A DNA stretch of 64,000 nt from an uncultured Christensenellaceae bacterium. GTDB lineage: Bacteria; Bacillota; Clostridia; Christensenellales; Borkfalkiaceae. Shown one piece after another: positions 1 to 7,348 of this stretch. The notes beneath the pieces were generated by a model. The model did not search any database and was not told the DNA's origin. It worked only from the letters and a program-made list of their open reading frames with translations. Made by a program: the position numbers and the translations under genes. The DNA lies in contig CAJUPX010000012.1 in the NCBI GenBank assembly GCA_910588685.1, forward strand, positions 5,330-69,329, read 5' to 3'. Position 1 is the first letter of the stretch, and each line of letters opens with the position of its first letter.

Positions 1-1
1 A

Positions 2-634
2 CGCACACAAGCAAATCTCACGCAAAATGAATTAGCAGATAAATTATATATCTCTCGTCAAGCCGTTTCAAATTATGAGCAAGGTCGGGGCTATCCGTCT
101 ATGGATACATTAGTTTTGATGTGCAAACTTTTCAATACAAGTTTAGACGAGCTATTGTCGAGCGGTGTAAAAAAGCGATTTATGCGACAAGTCGTTATTA
201 TAGTAAGTATAATGTTTGTATCCTTAATTTTAAGTGTTGCTTGCGTTTATCTTGCGACTATAAAAAATTTGTCAACCTTGCTGTTCTTGTGTGGCGGAAT
301 AGGAATACATATAATTCCATTTATGTGCTTGCTTGTGTATTTGCTATTTCAATACAATCCACCTAAAAAAGCAAACAAATTTCTCGGTTATCGAACTAAA
401 CGGGCTATGTCTAATCAGTTAATGTGGGATTATTCACAAGCATATTTCAGTACGCTATATGCAAAAGTAGCATCGGTACTTTTTTGTATGAATATTCTTT
501 ATTCAATAGTATCGCTATTTGTTGGATTTACAACGTGTTTAATCTTGCTTTGCTTAGTATTGTGTATCCAAGCGATCAGTTTACTAATTCCAATTTTCTT
601 TGTAGAAAAGAATTTGAAAAAGTTTGTAAAATAG
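2..634 (+). CDS. XRE-type HTH regulator fused to SdpI-like membrane domain (5' partial)
   Basis: The reading frame is open from the left edge, so the gene starts outside the window; the ATG at 101 lies inside the HTH domain and is not the start. Bases 2-160 encode a Cro/CI-type helix-turn-helix (LTQNELADKLYISRQAVSNY, then a GYPSMDTL stretch and a DELL end). The rest has about four or five hydrophobic segments, including a motif typical of SdpI/YhfL membrane proteins (GYRTKRAMSNQLMWDYSQAY). SdpI proteins give immunity to toxic peptides in Bacillus, and the HTH part suggests DNA binding and autoregulation. I infer a membrane-anchored regulator/immunity protein. The DNA is AT-rich like the next 3 kb, consistent with an accessory region. 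Domain calls are fairly firm; the function is not. Confidence 0.8.
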   Translation, partial: RTQANLTQNELADKLYISRQAVSNYEQGRGYPSMDTLVLMCKLFNTSLDELLSSGVKKRFMRQVVIIVSIMFVSLILSVACVYLATIKNLSTLLFLCGGIGIHIIPFMCLLVYLLFQYNPPKKANKFLGYRTKRAMSNQLMWDYSQAYFSTLYAKVASVLFCMNILYSIVSLFVGFTTCLILLCLVLCIQAISLLIPIFFVEKNLKKFVK

Positions 635-640
635 AATTAA

Positions 641-668
641 GCCGAGAGAAATCTCGGCATTTTATTTG
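641..668 (+). terminator. Intrinsic terminator after the HTH-SdpI gene
   Basis: A perfect 7-bp stem GCCGAGA/TCTCGGC with a 4-nt loop (641-658) is followed by a T-rich run on the plus strand. It lies between two convergent genes and may also stop transcription from the minus-strand gene ending at 673, though the T tract on that side is weaker. Confidence 0.75.
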
Positions 669-672
669 CTCA

Positions 673-1929
673 TTATACTCTACGACGGTAACTTAAAAAT
701 ATTGTCAAAGCTATTCCAACAATACAAACAACGCCGCCGACAACAATGCCCACTATCAAGCCTGTATTATTTGTGCCGTTGTTGCTCGATGCCGTATTTG
801 TCGGCTTTTCCGACGAGCTGAATACAAAGTAAAAATCTTCCGCCGTTTCCGCAGTATAACTTAACCCTTTGTTCTCGGTCTTAATGCTTGATTCTATAAG
901 ATACGGATTTTCGCTACTGAGTTCTATGGTATAGCTTGTAACATAGTTTCCCACTTGTTTTTGCTCTGTCAAATAGATGAGCGGCTTAAAAGAATAATTC
1001 CGCTGTACGCTTACGGGCAATTCGTATCTTATGACCGAATCGGCTTCTATCGGCATAGAAAACTTATAGGTGTTCACTCGTATTGAATCAATCGAATTAA
1101 AGAATAATTTATCGTAGCTCATATATGATTTGTTTTGCAATATCTTATTTACTACCGCATAGAAAAGCTCAATCGGCACTCCACCATTATGGTCGTAGTA
1201 TTCTTCAAACAAACTATATTGCCTTTCTATAAACTCTTTGCAAGTTATCGTTTCGGTCTGATATTCACAACTACTATCAAAGGTATTCGTCGCAGGATCG
1301 CCAAACACAAAAAAACAATAACTCGGCTTTGAAAGCGCGTTCCGTAAAGTCCAAGTATGGCTTCCGCTTGCCGAGTGAGTTGATGATAAGTCATTAGATG
1401 TTTCATAAATAAAACTTTTTGATTCAGTGTACGACAATGAAATCGTTATCGTATTGCTGTCTGGTATAACGGTGTAAAGTGTTCCTGTTACGCTTTCGTC
1501 AAGAATAGGCGAATATGTATTTTCAATGTCAAACTCATTGTCAATCCAAAACGCTTCGTCGCCAAACCATACCGAGCCTTCTACCGCTTGACCGTTTACC
1601 ATAACCGATATTTGCGGAAGCTCACGCGCTCTCGCTAAAAACGGTATAGCAAATTCCACTTCGCCATCATTAGCCGCAACTTGATATTCATACTGCACTA
1701 TGCCTTTACCCTGCGACAATAACTCCGTATCGGTTAAATCAAATTTTACTTTACCGCTTGTTATTGTTTCTGAATCATTGCAATACAGTCCATAATTGGG
1801 AATACGTTGCTCAAAAGTTTGCGCCTGCGCGTTTAGGTTTGCGTTAGCTGTCAATGCCACAAAAGCTATTAAAAGCGACAATAGCAAAACCGCGCACGTC
1901 ATAGTTTTATTTTGTATTTTAGTGAACAT
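673..1929 (-). CDS. Secreted, C-terminally membrane-anchored protein, unknown function
   Basis: 418 residues. The N-terminus is a signal peptide (basic start, hydrophobic core at about 12-33, AQA-type cleavage site). The C-terminus is a single membrane helix (about 390-412) ending in basic residues (YRRRV), preceded by a low-complexity Ser/Asn/Thr linker. The long middle part is polar and beta-rich, so the bulk should sit outside the cell, anchored by the C-terminal helix. I do not recognise the family. A good ribosome site (GGAGAATAAA) lies before the ATG and overlaps the end of the upstream SLOG gene, so the two are probably one transcript under the attenuator at 2419-2626. Base composition is AT-rich, unlike the core genes to the right. 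Confidence 0.75.
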   Translation of the reverse strand: MFTKIQNKTMTCAVLLLSLLIAFVALTANANLNAQAQTFEQRIPNYGLYCNDSETITSGKVKFDLTDTELLSQGKGIVQYEYQVAANDGEVEFAIPFLARARELPQISVMVNGQAVEGSVWFGDEAFWIDNEFDIENTYSPILDESVTGTLYTVIPDSNTITISLSYTESKSFIYETSNDLSSTHSASGSHTWTLRNALSKPSYCFFVFGDPATNTFDSSCEYQTETITCKEFIERQYSLFEEYYDHNGGVPIELFYAVVNKILQNKSYMSYDKLFFNSIDSIRVNTYKFSMPIEADSVIRYELPVSVQRNYSFKPLIYLTEQKQVGNYVTSYTIELSSENPYLIESSIKTENKGLSYTAETAEDFYFVFSSSEKPTNTASSNNGTNNTGLIVGIVVGGVVCIVGIALTIFLSYRRRV

Positions 1930-1932
1930 ATT

Positions 1933-2418
1933 TTATTCTCCTATGCCTTTACGCGTAAACAAATTAACGATTCGTTTATGTTTTTTGACTGCATACTGAT
2001 ATGTCTTGTATGCGCCGCTGTTTTCCCTCTGCTCTACCCAAAACAAAATCAAATCGCTTTGGTCTATCATCGCAAGGTTACGATAATATATTGAAGTGTA
2101 CCAATAATCAAAGTCCTTTGTCGGACACTCCAATGCTTCGTACTCTTTACGGATAAACCATCTCGGCGGCTTTCGCAACTGCTTATCAAGCGCAAAACAA
2201 AACACCCTTTTGATATTAAGTTGTAAGTTGGTATTTCTTTTTTCTGTTACAAGGTCATAGCACAAATCGTCAAAATCACTTCTGCCGCCGAACAGAAAAA
2301 TTCTCACGCCGTCCTCTATTGCCTTGTCGATTTCTATTCTCGTTCTTGCTGTCAGTTCATCCGTTATATCGACGTTGGAATGCCCGAAACACGAACAAGT
2401 CTTTTCAACTGTTACCAT
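1933..2418 (-). CDS. SLOG-superfamily (DUF1273/YpsA-like) protein
   Basis: 161 residues from the ATG at 2418. The N-terminal CSCFGHS is the first strand and nucleotide-binding turn of the SLOG/DUF1273 family; FLFGGRSDFD near residue 40 is the second glycine-rich loop, and the C-terminal part (DLILFWVEQRENSGAYKT) matches the family's last strand and helix. SLOG proteins are Rossmann-like nucleotide or nucleotide-derivative binders; YpsA is linked to stress and cell division, and relatives are common on mobile elements. An in-frame extension upstream to 2604 exists, but it runs through a terminator hairpin and is better read as leader (see 2419-2626). The gene is followed after 3 nt by the secreted protein gene. 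Ligand unknown. Confidence 0.75.
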   Translation of the reverse strand: MVTVEKTCSCFGHSNVDITDELTARTRIEIDKAIEDGVRIFLFGGRSDFDDLCYDLVTEKRNTNLQLNIKRVFCFALDKQLRKPPRWFIRKEYEALECPTKDFDYWYTSIYYRNLAMIDQSDLILFWVEQRENSGAYKTYQYAVKKHKRIVNLFTRKGIGE

Positions 2419-2626
2419 AAAAAAAGATGCCGCTCCCTTGCGAGAGCGACACCATAGCATACACATCTCGCGTAGTTGCGACACCACATAAAACTCGACC
2501 TCAAGGTAAACCTCTCTGTTCAAATCCTGCGATAGTGTATTGCTACCTATTTTAAGATTTGAACAAAGCATAACAAAATATACCTTTGGTGAGATCGAGT
2601 CCAAAGGCTATTTTATATGATGTCGC
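2419..2626 (-). promoter_or_regulatory. Attenuator leader (Tn916/tet(M)-like style) of the SLOG gene
   Basis: About 208 nt lie between the predicted transcript start and the SLOG ATG. On the minus strand there is a 7-bp hairpin (2583-2607), a 9-bp stem GTTCAAATC/GATTTGAAC (2519-2527 with 2556-2564), then a strong GC-rich terminator hairpin (2426-2453) followed by seven T (2419-2425) directly before the ATG. The segment GCGAGA (2466-2471) can pair with the terminator's TCTCGC (2440-2445), giving an alternative antiterminator. A short frame across the terminator encodes a peptide ending RKGAASFF, which I recall as similar to leader peptides of tet(M)-type attenuators. Ribosome stalling or ligand-driven readthrough is inferred. 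Confidence 0.65.
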
Positions 2627-2632
2627 ATAACT

Positions 2633-2661
2633 ATTATAGCACTCCACATAAAAAATATCAA
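2633..2661 (-). promoter_or_regulatory. Sigma-A promoter of the SLOG/secreted protein operon
   Basis: TTGATA (2656-2661) and TATAAT (2633-2638) on the minus strand, 17 bp apart. The start would be near 2626, giving the attenuator leader. Confidence 0.75.
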
Positions 2662-2807
2662 GAATTATTGAAGAAAGAAAATAAAAAGCCGCTACATAAA
2701 GTAACAGCTTCTCATTTATCTAATTATTTGTTTCTTCTACGCTAAATTGAAATTTATCGTAGTTACTTTATATCAGAACCAAAAAAAGTAACTTTGAATT
2801 TCAACAT

Positions 2808-2835
2808 AAAAAACGGCGGGCTTACTGCTCACCGT
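2808..2835 (-). terminator. Intrinsic terminator overlapping a stop codon
   Basis: On the minus strand ACGGTGAGC pairs with GCCCGCCGT (2813-2835) around a 5-nt loop that contains the TAA stop of the upstream membrane protein gene, followed by six T. The coding end and the terminator share bases. Confidence 0.65.
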
Positions 2836-3298
2836 CAATTTTTATATTTCGGTTATGTGTCCAATAATATATGCAATACGTTATCCCTGCGCCAGCTATT
2901 AAATACATTATTACCGCAGGCACAACATACTTTGCATATCCTGTAACGCGGTACGAATTGACTTTAATCTCTACCCTAAAATCGGAATAGTTGCCATAAT
3001 AAAATTTTTGTACTTTATAATATTCAACATCAATTATATCTTCAAATGTTCCTTGTTCCGTTGTATATTTGACCGTAACGTTACCCTCTTTGAACACAAA
3101 ACCCTTATGAGTATGAATTTCAAAATTAAGATTAATCCGCCCGATAGATGAATTATTTTGCGTAGTGTAGGAAACTCTTGTGATTTTGTTTCCGAACGTC
3201 GGGCTCAAAACGCCAAAGGCTACTATAAATAAAATAACGCTGATTACAACGATTATTTTAACAAGCAGTTTCTTTTTAATTTTAATCAAAATTTCCAT
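2822..3298 (-). CDS. Small membrane protein with extracellular domain, unknown
   Basis: 158 residues. A basic N-terminus (KIKKKLL) leads into a membrane helix at about 13-32; a second helix lies at about 125-146 (PAVIMYLIAGAGITYCIYYW), followed by a short basic tail. The roughly 90 residues between them are beta-strand-like and should face outside. I do not recognise a family. A TATAAT and a GGAG sit immediately before the ATG, so the untranslated leader may be very short. The gene belongs to the AT-rich left patch and ends in its own terminator. It may be a sensor-like or cell-envelope protein, but nothing in the sequence fixes a role. Confidence 0.6.
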   Translation of the reverse strand: MEILIKIKKKLLVKIIVVISVILFIVAFGVLSPTFGNKITRVSYTTQNNSSIGRINLNFEIHTHKGFVFKEGNVTVKYTTEQGTFEDIIDVEYYKVQKFYYGNYSDFRVEIKVNSYRVTGYAKYVVPAVIMYLIAGAGITYCIYYWTHNRNIKIDGEQ

Positions 3299-3477
3299 AC
3301 TCCATTATATGTGTATGAAAACAATGTTGTCCTTAAATACTCTGATTATAATTGTAAGCTAAATTACTGTTTATCGTACTGTCATTATATCACAATTAGA
3401 GTGTAAAAGCAAGAACAATGCTAATAAAAATAAGTGCGTGCTTTTCTCATATAGTTTGGAAATTATACCGTATATAG
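3299..3477. other. AT-rich intergenic stretch
   Basis: About 180 bp with several TATAAT-like hexamers on the minus strand that could serve the membrane protein gene at 2822-3298. I see no credible coding frame or structured RNA. Confidence 0.4.
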
Positions 3478-3516
3478 AAAAAACCACAAGATGTACACTA
3501 TATCTTGTGGTTTTTA
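3478..3516. terminator. Strong bidirectional hairpin
   Basis: AAACCACAAGAT and ATCTTGTGGTTT form a 12-bp stem with a 9-nt loop, flanked by A-rich sequence on one side and T-rich on the other. It lies after the mini-collagen gene on the minus strand and can act in either direction. Confidence 0.75.
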
Positions 3517-3570
3517 TTTATTTGGCTTTACCATAACTTAACGCTTTGCTTTGGTTTTTCAACCTTTCCC

Positions 3571-3753
3571 TTATGGCACTTGTTCAGTAGCGCCGGTCGG
3601 ACCCGCAGACCCAACAGGACCTGCGGGTCCAGTTACGCCGGTTGCACCGGTAGGTCCGGTTATACCTGTCAGCGAGCGTATATAAACGGTTTTATTGTTT
3701 CCGCCGCAGCCGCAGTCGAACCAGGAGTAAAATAAGTTAGTTTTTATATTCAT
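3571..3753 (-). CDS. Mini-collagen protein (Gly-X-Y repeat)
   Basis: 60 residues. The N-terminal 28 residues contain a CGCGG cluster; residues 29 to about 55 are uninterrupted Gly-X-Y triplets rich in Pro and Thr (GITGPTGATGVTGPAGP), then the protein stops after TEQVP. Bacterial Gly-X-Y proteins of this composition (BclA-like) are usually spore-surface or cell-surface filaments whose threonines are glycosylated. This copy is far shorter than usual and lacks a C-terminal globular domain. It starts 5 nt after the stop of a glycosyltransferase gene, which suggests the enzyme may modify it. It may be a truncated gene or an assembly collapse of a longer repeat. Confidence 0.6.
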   Translation of the reverse strand: MNIKTNLFYSWFDCGCGGNNKTVYIRSLTGITGPTGATGVTGPAGPVGSAGPTGATEQVP

Positions 3754-3758
3754 TTCAG

Positions 3759-4826
3759 TTACACCTTAATATTTAATTTTTCGGAAAAATAGCGTTTATT
3801 GGCAAGATAGCTGCTGTTTCGCGGCTTTAAATTACCCGCCTTCTCGTTATACCTGTTTGCGGTTTCAAAATCACCCAGCCTGTCATATGCAACACAAAGC
3901 TGAATAAGCGGAATAAAACCGCAGTAATCGGGATTGAAAAAGCCGCCGTTTTTTACTGCGTTGTCGGCTGTCAAAGCTGCTTCATACCAGTATATAGCAG
4001 ATTTACAGTCGCCTTCGGCTAAAAATTTATTGCCGAGCATACAGCAAGCCGCACTGCGCGGCGCGGCATAAGAAAAGGTTTTTAACAGAGCCTCTTCCGC
4101 CTTTTTGGCATCACCCATAGCGAAATACGCCTCGGCAAGGTTTAAACACGCCTCTATTTTATTTTCAATCCAACCGCCGCCTGACAGAAAATTTTCAAGA
4201 ACTGCTATGCTCTCCCGATACATACGGTTAAAAAGCAGCTCTCTGCCGTAATAAAATTTATCGCGTTCGTCAAGAAGCGCGCCGCCGCTTATTCTGCGCT
4301 GATAAATGCCGAGATTGCGCAGCGGGTCGCCGGCTTTTATTTTGTCGTGCAATACCGTAATATCGAGATATTCGATTTTTCCCGACGGAGGCACCGCTTC
4401 GTGAACCGCTCCCGCAAATCTGTAATTTTTACTGCGCCTGAAAATACGCTCCCTGTAATATACGAGAGCAGGCTCGCCGCCGTCCGATGCGGCAGCGTAT
4501 TGTAAAAACGCCATATCGAACCCGGGATTTTTCATAACTTCACGGATCTTTTTGCAGTTTTCCGCGCTTATAACATCGTCCGCGTCCAGCCACATAATAA
4601 AATCGCTTCCGGCTTTGGAAAGTGAAAAATTTCTGGCGGCGGAAAAATCGTAGCACCATTCAAACAAATGGACTTTATCGGTATATTGCTTTGCAACGGC
4701 AGTTGTGCCGTCTGTAGAGCCTGTATCCACCACTATAATTTCATCGGCAAATGTTTTTACGCAATTGAGGCAGCGAGGCAAAACCTCCTCCTCGTTTTTT
4801 ACTATCAGACATACGCTTAAAGTCAT
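3759..4826 (-). CDS. Family 2 glycosyltransferase with TPR domain
   Basis: 355 residues from the ATG at 4826, which has AGGGG five nt upstream; a GTG six nt earlier is also possible. The N-terminal 90 residues are a GT-A fold: SVCLIVKNEEE, VVDTGSTDGT and the metal/nucleotide motif DADD. Residues from about 190 to 350 hold helical TPR-like repeats (AYFAMGDAKKAEEALL, YDRLGDFETANRYNEKAG). This GT2-TPR layout occurs in enzymes that glycosylate proteins such as S-layer, collagen-like or bacteriocin substrates. The adjacent mini-collagen gene 5 nt downstream is the natural candidate substrate; this link is inferred from gene order only. Confidence 0.85.
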   Translation of the reverse strand: MTLSVCLIVKNEEEVLPRCLNCVKTFADEIIVVDTGSTDGTTAVAKQYTDKVHLFEWCYDFSAARNFSLSKAGSDFIMWLDADDVISAENCKKIREVMKNPGFDMAFLQYAAASDGGEPALVYYRERIFRRSKNYRFAGAVHEAVPPSGKIEYLDITVLHDKIKAGDPLRNLGIYQRRISGGALLDERDKFYYGRELLFNRMYRESIAVLENFLSGGGWIENKIEACLNLAEAYFAMGDAKKAEEALLKTFSYAAPRSAACCMLGNKFLAEGDCKSAIYWYEAALTADNAVKNGGFFNPDYCGFIPLIQLCVAYDRLGDFETANRYNEKAGNLKPRNSSYLANKRYFSEKLNIKV

Positions 4827-4854
4827 ATACACCCCTTATCGATAGTACATTATA

Positions 4855-4886
4855 TGCAAAAAAAACAGAGGGCGGTCAGCCCTCTG
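4855..4886 (-). terminator. Terminator of the ytr-like ABC operon
   Basis: CAGAGGGC/GCCCTCTG stem with a 5-nt loop (4866-4886), followed on the minus strand by nine T. It closes the GntR/ABC transporter operon. Confidence 0.85.
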
Positions 4887-4896
4887 CATATAAGGT

Positions 4897-5667
4897 TTAA
4901 AATAGTTTTGGTTTACCGCGTTTAACGTTCAGAATAATACCGACCGTCAACGCAACCGCCGCTGCGCCCCCTGAAAGCGCAATCCACAGTCCGCTTAACG
5001 GAACTCTGTCGAACAGCGCCCAAACGCTTTCGCTTTCAGTTAACCCGATATCCTTTACGGAAAAATAGAACGCAGTCATCATCAAAGCGGAACCGACCGT
5101 AAGGCAAGCGCATAAAGTCAAACGCCATCTGAATTTTTTCATTGAGCTTAAAATTATTGCGAGTCCGTAAACGAACAGGGCGTAAAGCGCCAAAAACATA
5201 AAACCCTGCGCGTTGAACTGCACCGCAAAATTTTTAAAGTTTTCCAGATACGCGCTCATTAAACTCAGATTTACCACAACGCAGCTCGCAAACAATACAG
5301 GCAATATAAAAATTATAAACAAAGCCGAAATAATAATAGCGAAAACGGACAGCGCCGTAACAAGAATACCGAGGCAACCGAAAACAGCTTTACGCTTATA
5401 GTTCTGAGGATAAAGGCTTAAAAGTCCCGGTTTACCGTCTTTTGCCAACCGCACCCATTCTCCTGAAAACAGCAGCAAAGCGATAAACAAATTGTAGAGC
5501 ATTATCACCTCTACTCTTTCGCCCGTCCTTATCTGGTTAAGAACCAAAAACAGCGCAACGGCAAACAATAAAATTATATACGTGTGTAAATTAAAGCCGC
5601 TTTTAAACAATAAATTTTTCATTGCGCGGATATAAGTTATAAAACCTCCGCCTTTTACGTTCTTCAT
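4897..5667 (-). CDS. ABC-2 type membrane protein, second permease of ytr-like operon
   Basis: 256 residues with about six hydrophobic segments (near 29-45, 52-66, 94-140, 156-172, 183-203, 226-245) and short loops, as expected for an ABC-2 permease half. The start codon follows the neighbouring permease stop by only 2 nt. It is the last gene of the operon GntR regulator - ATPase - permease - permease. Such YtrABCDEF-like or BcrA-like systems respond to cell-envelope stress or export peptides; the substrate cannot be read from the sequence. No recognisable soluble domain is present. Confidence 0.7.
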   Translation of the reverse strand: MKNVKGGGFITYIRAMKNLLFKSGFNLHTYIILLFAVALFLVLNQIRTGERVEVIMLYNLFIALLLFSGEWVRLAKDGKPGLLSLYPQNYKRKAVFGCLGILVTALSVFAIIISALFIIFILPVLFASCVVVNLSLMSAYLENFKNFAVQFNAQGFMFLALYALFVYGLAIILSSMKKFRWRLTLCACLTVGSALMMTAFYFSVKDIGLTESESVWALFDRVPLSGLWIALSGGAAAVALTVGIILNVKRGKPKLF

Positions 5668-5669
5668 AG

Positions 5670-6434
5670 TTAAAAACCTTTTTTACCTATTCGTTTATTC
5701 AGGTATACCACCGAACCGGCAAAAGAGCAGACAGCAACTATTGCCGACAGTAAAATGCAAAGCCAGGGCAATTGCATATTTTCGTACGTGCTGTACGAGA
5801 ACGGCGAAGCAAAACCGAAAGCAAAATAATAGTCTTTAATACTCGGATACGCTATGCCGTAAAAGCCGAAATATATTATAAAAAAGTAGACGGCGACAAA
5901 GATTGCGCGGTGTAAGGTTTTAGTTAAGAATCCGTATACAGTACCGCAGGAATAACTGAACAGCGTAAATACAAAGGCAAACGCCGTTCCGTACACGCCC
6001 ATATTTACAAACGATTCAGTAATTCCGCTCCATACTGCGCTAAAATAATTAAATTTGAAGTATAAACGCGTTATAAGAAAATACACGCTTATGAAAAGAT
6101 AACTCAGAAATCCCGTTATCAATAAACCTATGAATATTAAAATCATAGTAAACAGCGGGCTTAAATACTGGTAAGTAATTTTGCGGCGGCCCGTCAACGG
6201 CATAAGCCCGCTCAAATTAGGCTGGCTGCGCCTGTAAACGCCCAGAAACGCGCATATGAAAAACACGTAAAAACCGTAGAGCGCGGCTCCCGCAGACCAG
6301 AAAGCGGAAAGCATTCCGCCGAATACAAATAATAGGACAAGCAGGTATGTTCCGCGTTTTTTATAAGCAATGTTGCGGTTAAAAAGCGAAATATAATACC
6401 TTATAAAACTGTTTTTATATAAAAAATCCCGCAT
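5670..6434 (-). CDS. ABC-2 type membrane protein, first permease of ytr-like operon
   Basis: 254 residues, about six membrane segments, and a basic N-terminal tail that includes FNRNIAYKKRG. It is coupled to the ATPase gene upstream (2 nt between stop and start) and to the second permease downstream. Together the two permeases and the ATPase should form one transporter. The sequence resembles the other permease only in general layout, so the pair is probably a heterodimer. Substrate unknown; envelope stress or antimicrobial peptide export is a reasonable guess from the GntR-ABC arrangement. Confidence 0.7.
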   Translation of the reverse strand: MRDFLYKNSFIRYYISLFNRNIAYKKRGTYLLVLLFVFGGMLSAFWSAGAALYGFYVFFICAFLGVYRRSQPNLSGLMPLTGRRKITYQYLSPLFTMILIFIGLLITGFLSYLFISVYFLITRLYFKFNYFSAVWSGITESFVNMGVYGTAFAFVFTLFSYSCGTVYGFLTKTLHRAIFVAVYFFIIYFGFYGIAYPSIKDYYFAFGFASPFSYSTYENMQLPWLCILLSAIVAVCSFAGSVVYLNKRIGKKGF

Positions 6435-6436
6435 TT

Positions 6437-7348
6437 TTACACCCCGCTGTCGTCTCCGAATATGTCTTTAGGACTTTGCGGCACGGCAAAATCCTTTGCG
6501 GAATACGTGCCGGTGCCGAGCATATGCACAAACATTTCCTCTATTGTGGGCACTTTGACCTGCACTCCCTCGCCGCTTAAATTTTTATTTCGCGTAAGGA
6601 AAGTATATCCGAACAAACTTTTATGAACGCCTATCGCCCCCTCTTTCATTTCCGCCGTCATTTCGGGGCACTGCACAAGACGGAAATTTTCGGTTACGGT
6701 AACTTTGTCTTCGCTTAAAGTAATTCTGCCGTTTTCCATCATAACTATATAATCGGCGATTTTGTCGAGGTCCTCGGTTATGTGCGTGGAAAACAACACG
6801 GTATGATTTTCACTCAGCATATACTCCTGTATAAGTCCTACTATTTCATTTCTGTCAAACGGGTCAATACCTGAAGTCGGCTCGTCGAGAATGAGAATGT
6901 CTGCATTCTGGCAAAGCCCTAAAATAAGGCTGAATTTTTTCTGCATACCGAACGAATATTTACTGACCCTCTGTCCCTCCGGCAAATTGAACTTATGCAT
7001 AAGGCGGGTGTACAGCTCCATATCGAAATTTTTATATATGGCTTTAAAGAGCTTTACAAGGTTTTTAGGTTTTGCACCCGTATTGTAATGCGGAGTGTCG
7101 AATACGCAGGCTATGGAATTTAAAACCTCAACCTCGTGTTCCGAGAACTTTAAGCCGTTGTATAAAATACGCCCCGCCTGCGCGTCGAGCTGGCGCATAA
7201 TAGTTTTTATAAGCGTGGATTTACCCGCACCGTTTCTGCCGATAAGCCCCGTAATACAGCCGCTTTTTATTTCAAGGTTTATATTATCGAGCCTGAAACC
7301 GCCCAAATCCACAACTAAATTAGATATTTCCAAACCGTTATTTGTCAT
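6437..7348 (-). CDS. ABC transporter ATP-binding protein, YtrB-like
   Basis: 303 residues. Walker A is GLIGRNGAGKST (34-45), the signature is the YtrB/YhcH-style YSFGMQKKF (131-139) rather than LSGGQ, Walker B is ILILDEPTSGIDP (151-163), and the switch histidine is in FSTH (about 190). The C-terminal 80 residues are an accessory domain usual for this family. It provides ATP hydrolysis for the two permeases encoded downstream. The start has a strong ribosome site (GGGAGG). The gene overlaps the end of the GntR regulator gene by 11 nt, so translation is coupled. Confidence 0.92.
   Translation of the reverse strand: MTNNGLEISNLVVDLGGFRLDNINLEIKSGCITGLIGRNGAGKSTLIKTIMRQLDAQAGRILYNGLKFSEHEVEVLNSIACVFDTPHYNTGAKPKNLVKLFKAIYKNFDMELYTRLMHKFNLPEGQRVSKYSFGMQKKFSLILGLCQNADILILDEPTSGIDPFDRNEIVGLIQEYMLSENHTVLFSTHITEDLDKIADYIVMMENGRITLSEDKVTVTENFRLVQCPEMTAEMKEGAIGVHKSLFGYTFLTRNKNLSGEGVQVKVPTIEEMFVHMLGTGTYSAKDFAVPQSPKDIFGDDSGV

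Noticed and set aside
101..634. First gene starting at the ATG at 101
   Set aside because: The frame is open to the left edge and the upstream residues complete a helix-turn-helix; the ATG is internal.
2419..2604. 62-residue N-terminal extension of the SLOG protein as part of the main product
   Set aside because: It crosses a terminator and structured leader and has no family resemblance; kept only as a possible leader peptide.
3505..3735. Plus-strand 76-codon frame over the mini-collagen gene
   Set aside because: It is the antisense shadow of a Gly-X-Y repeat and has no ribosome site or recognisable protein features.
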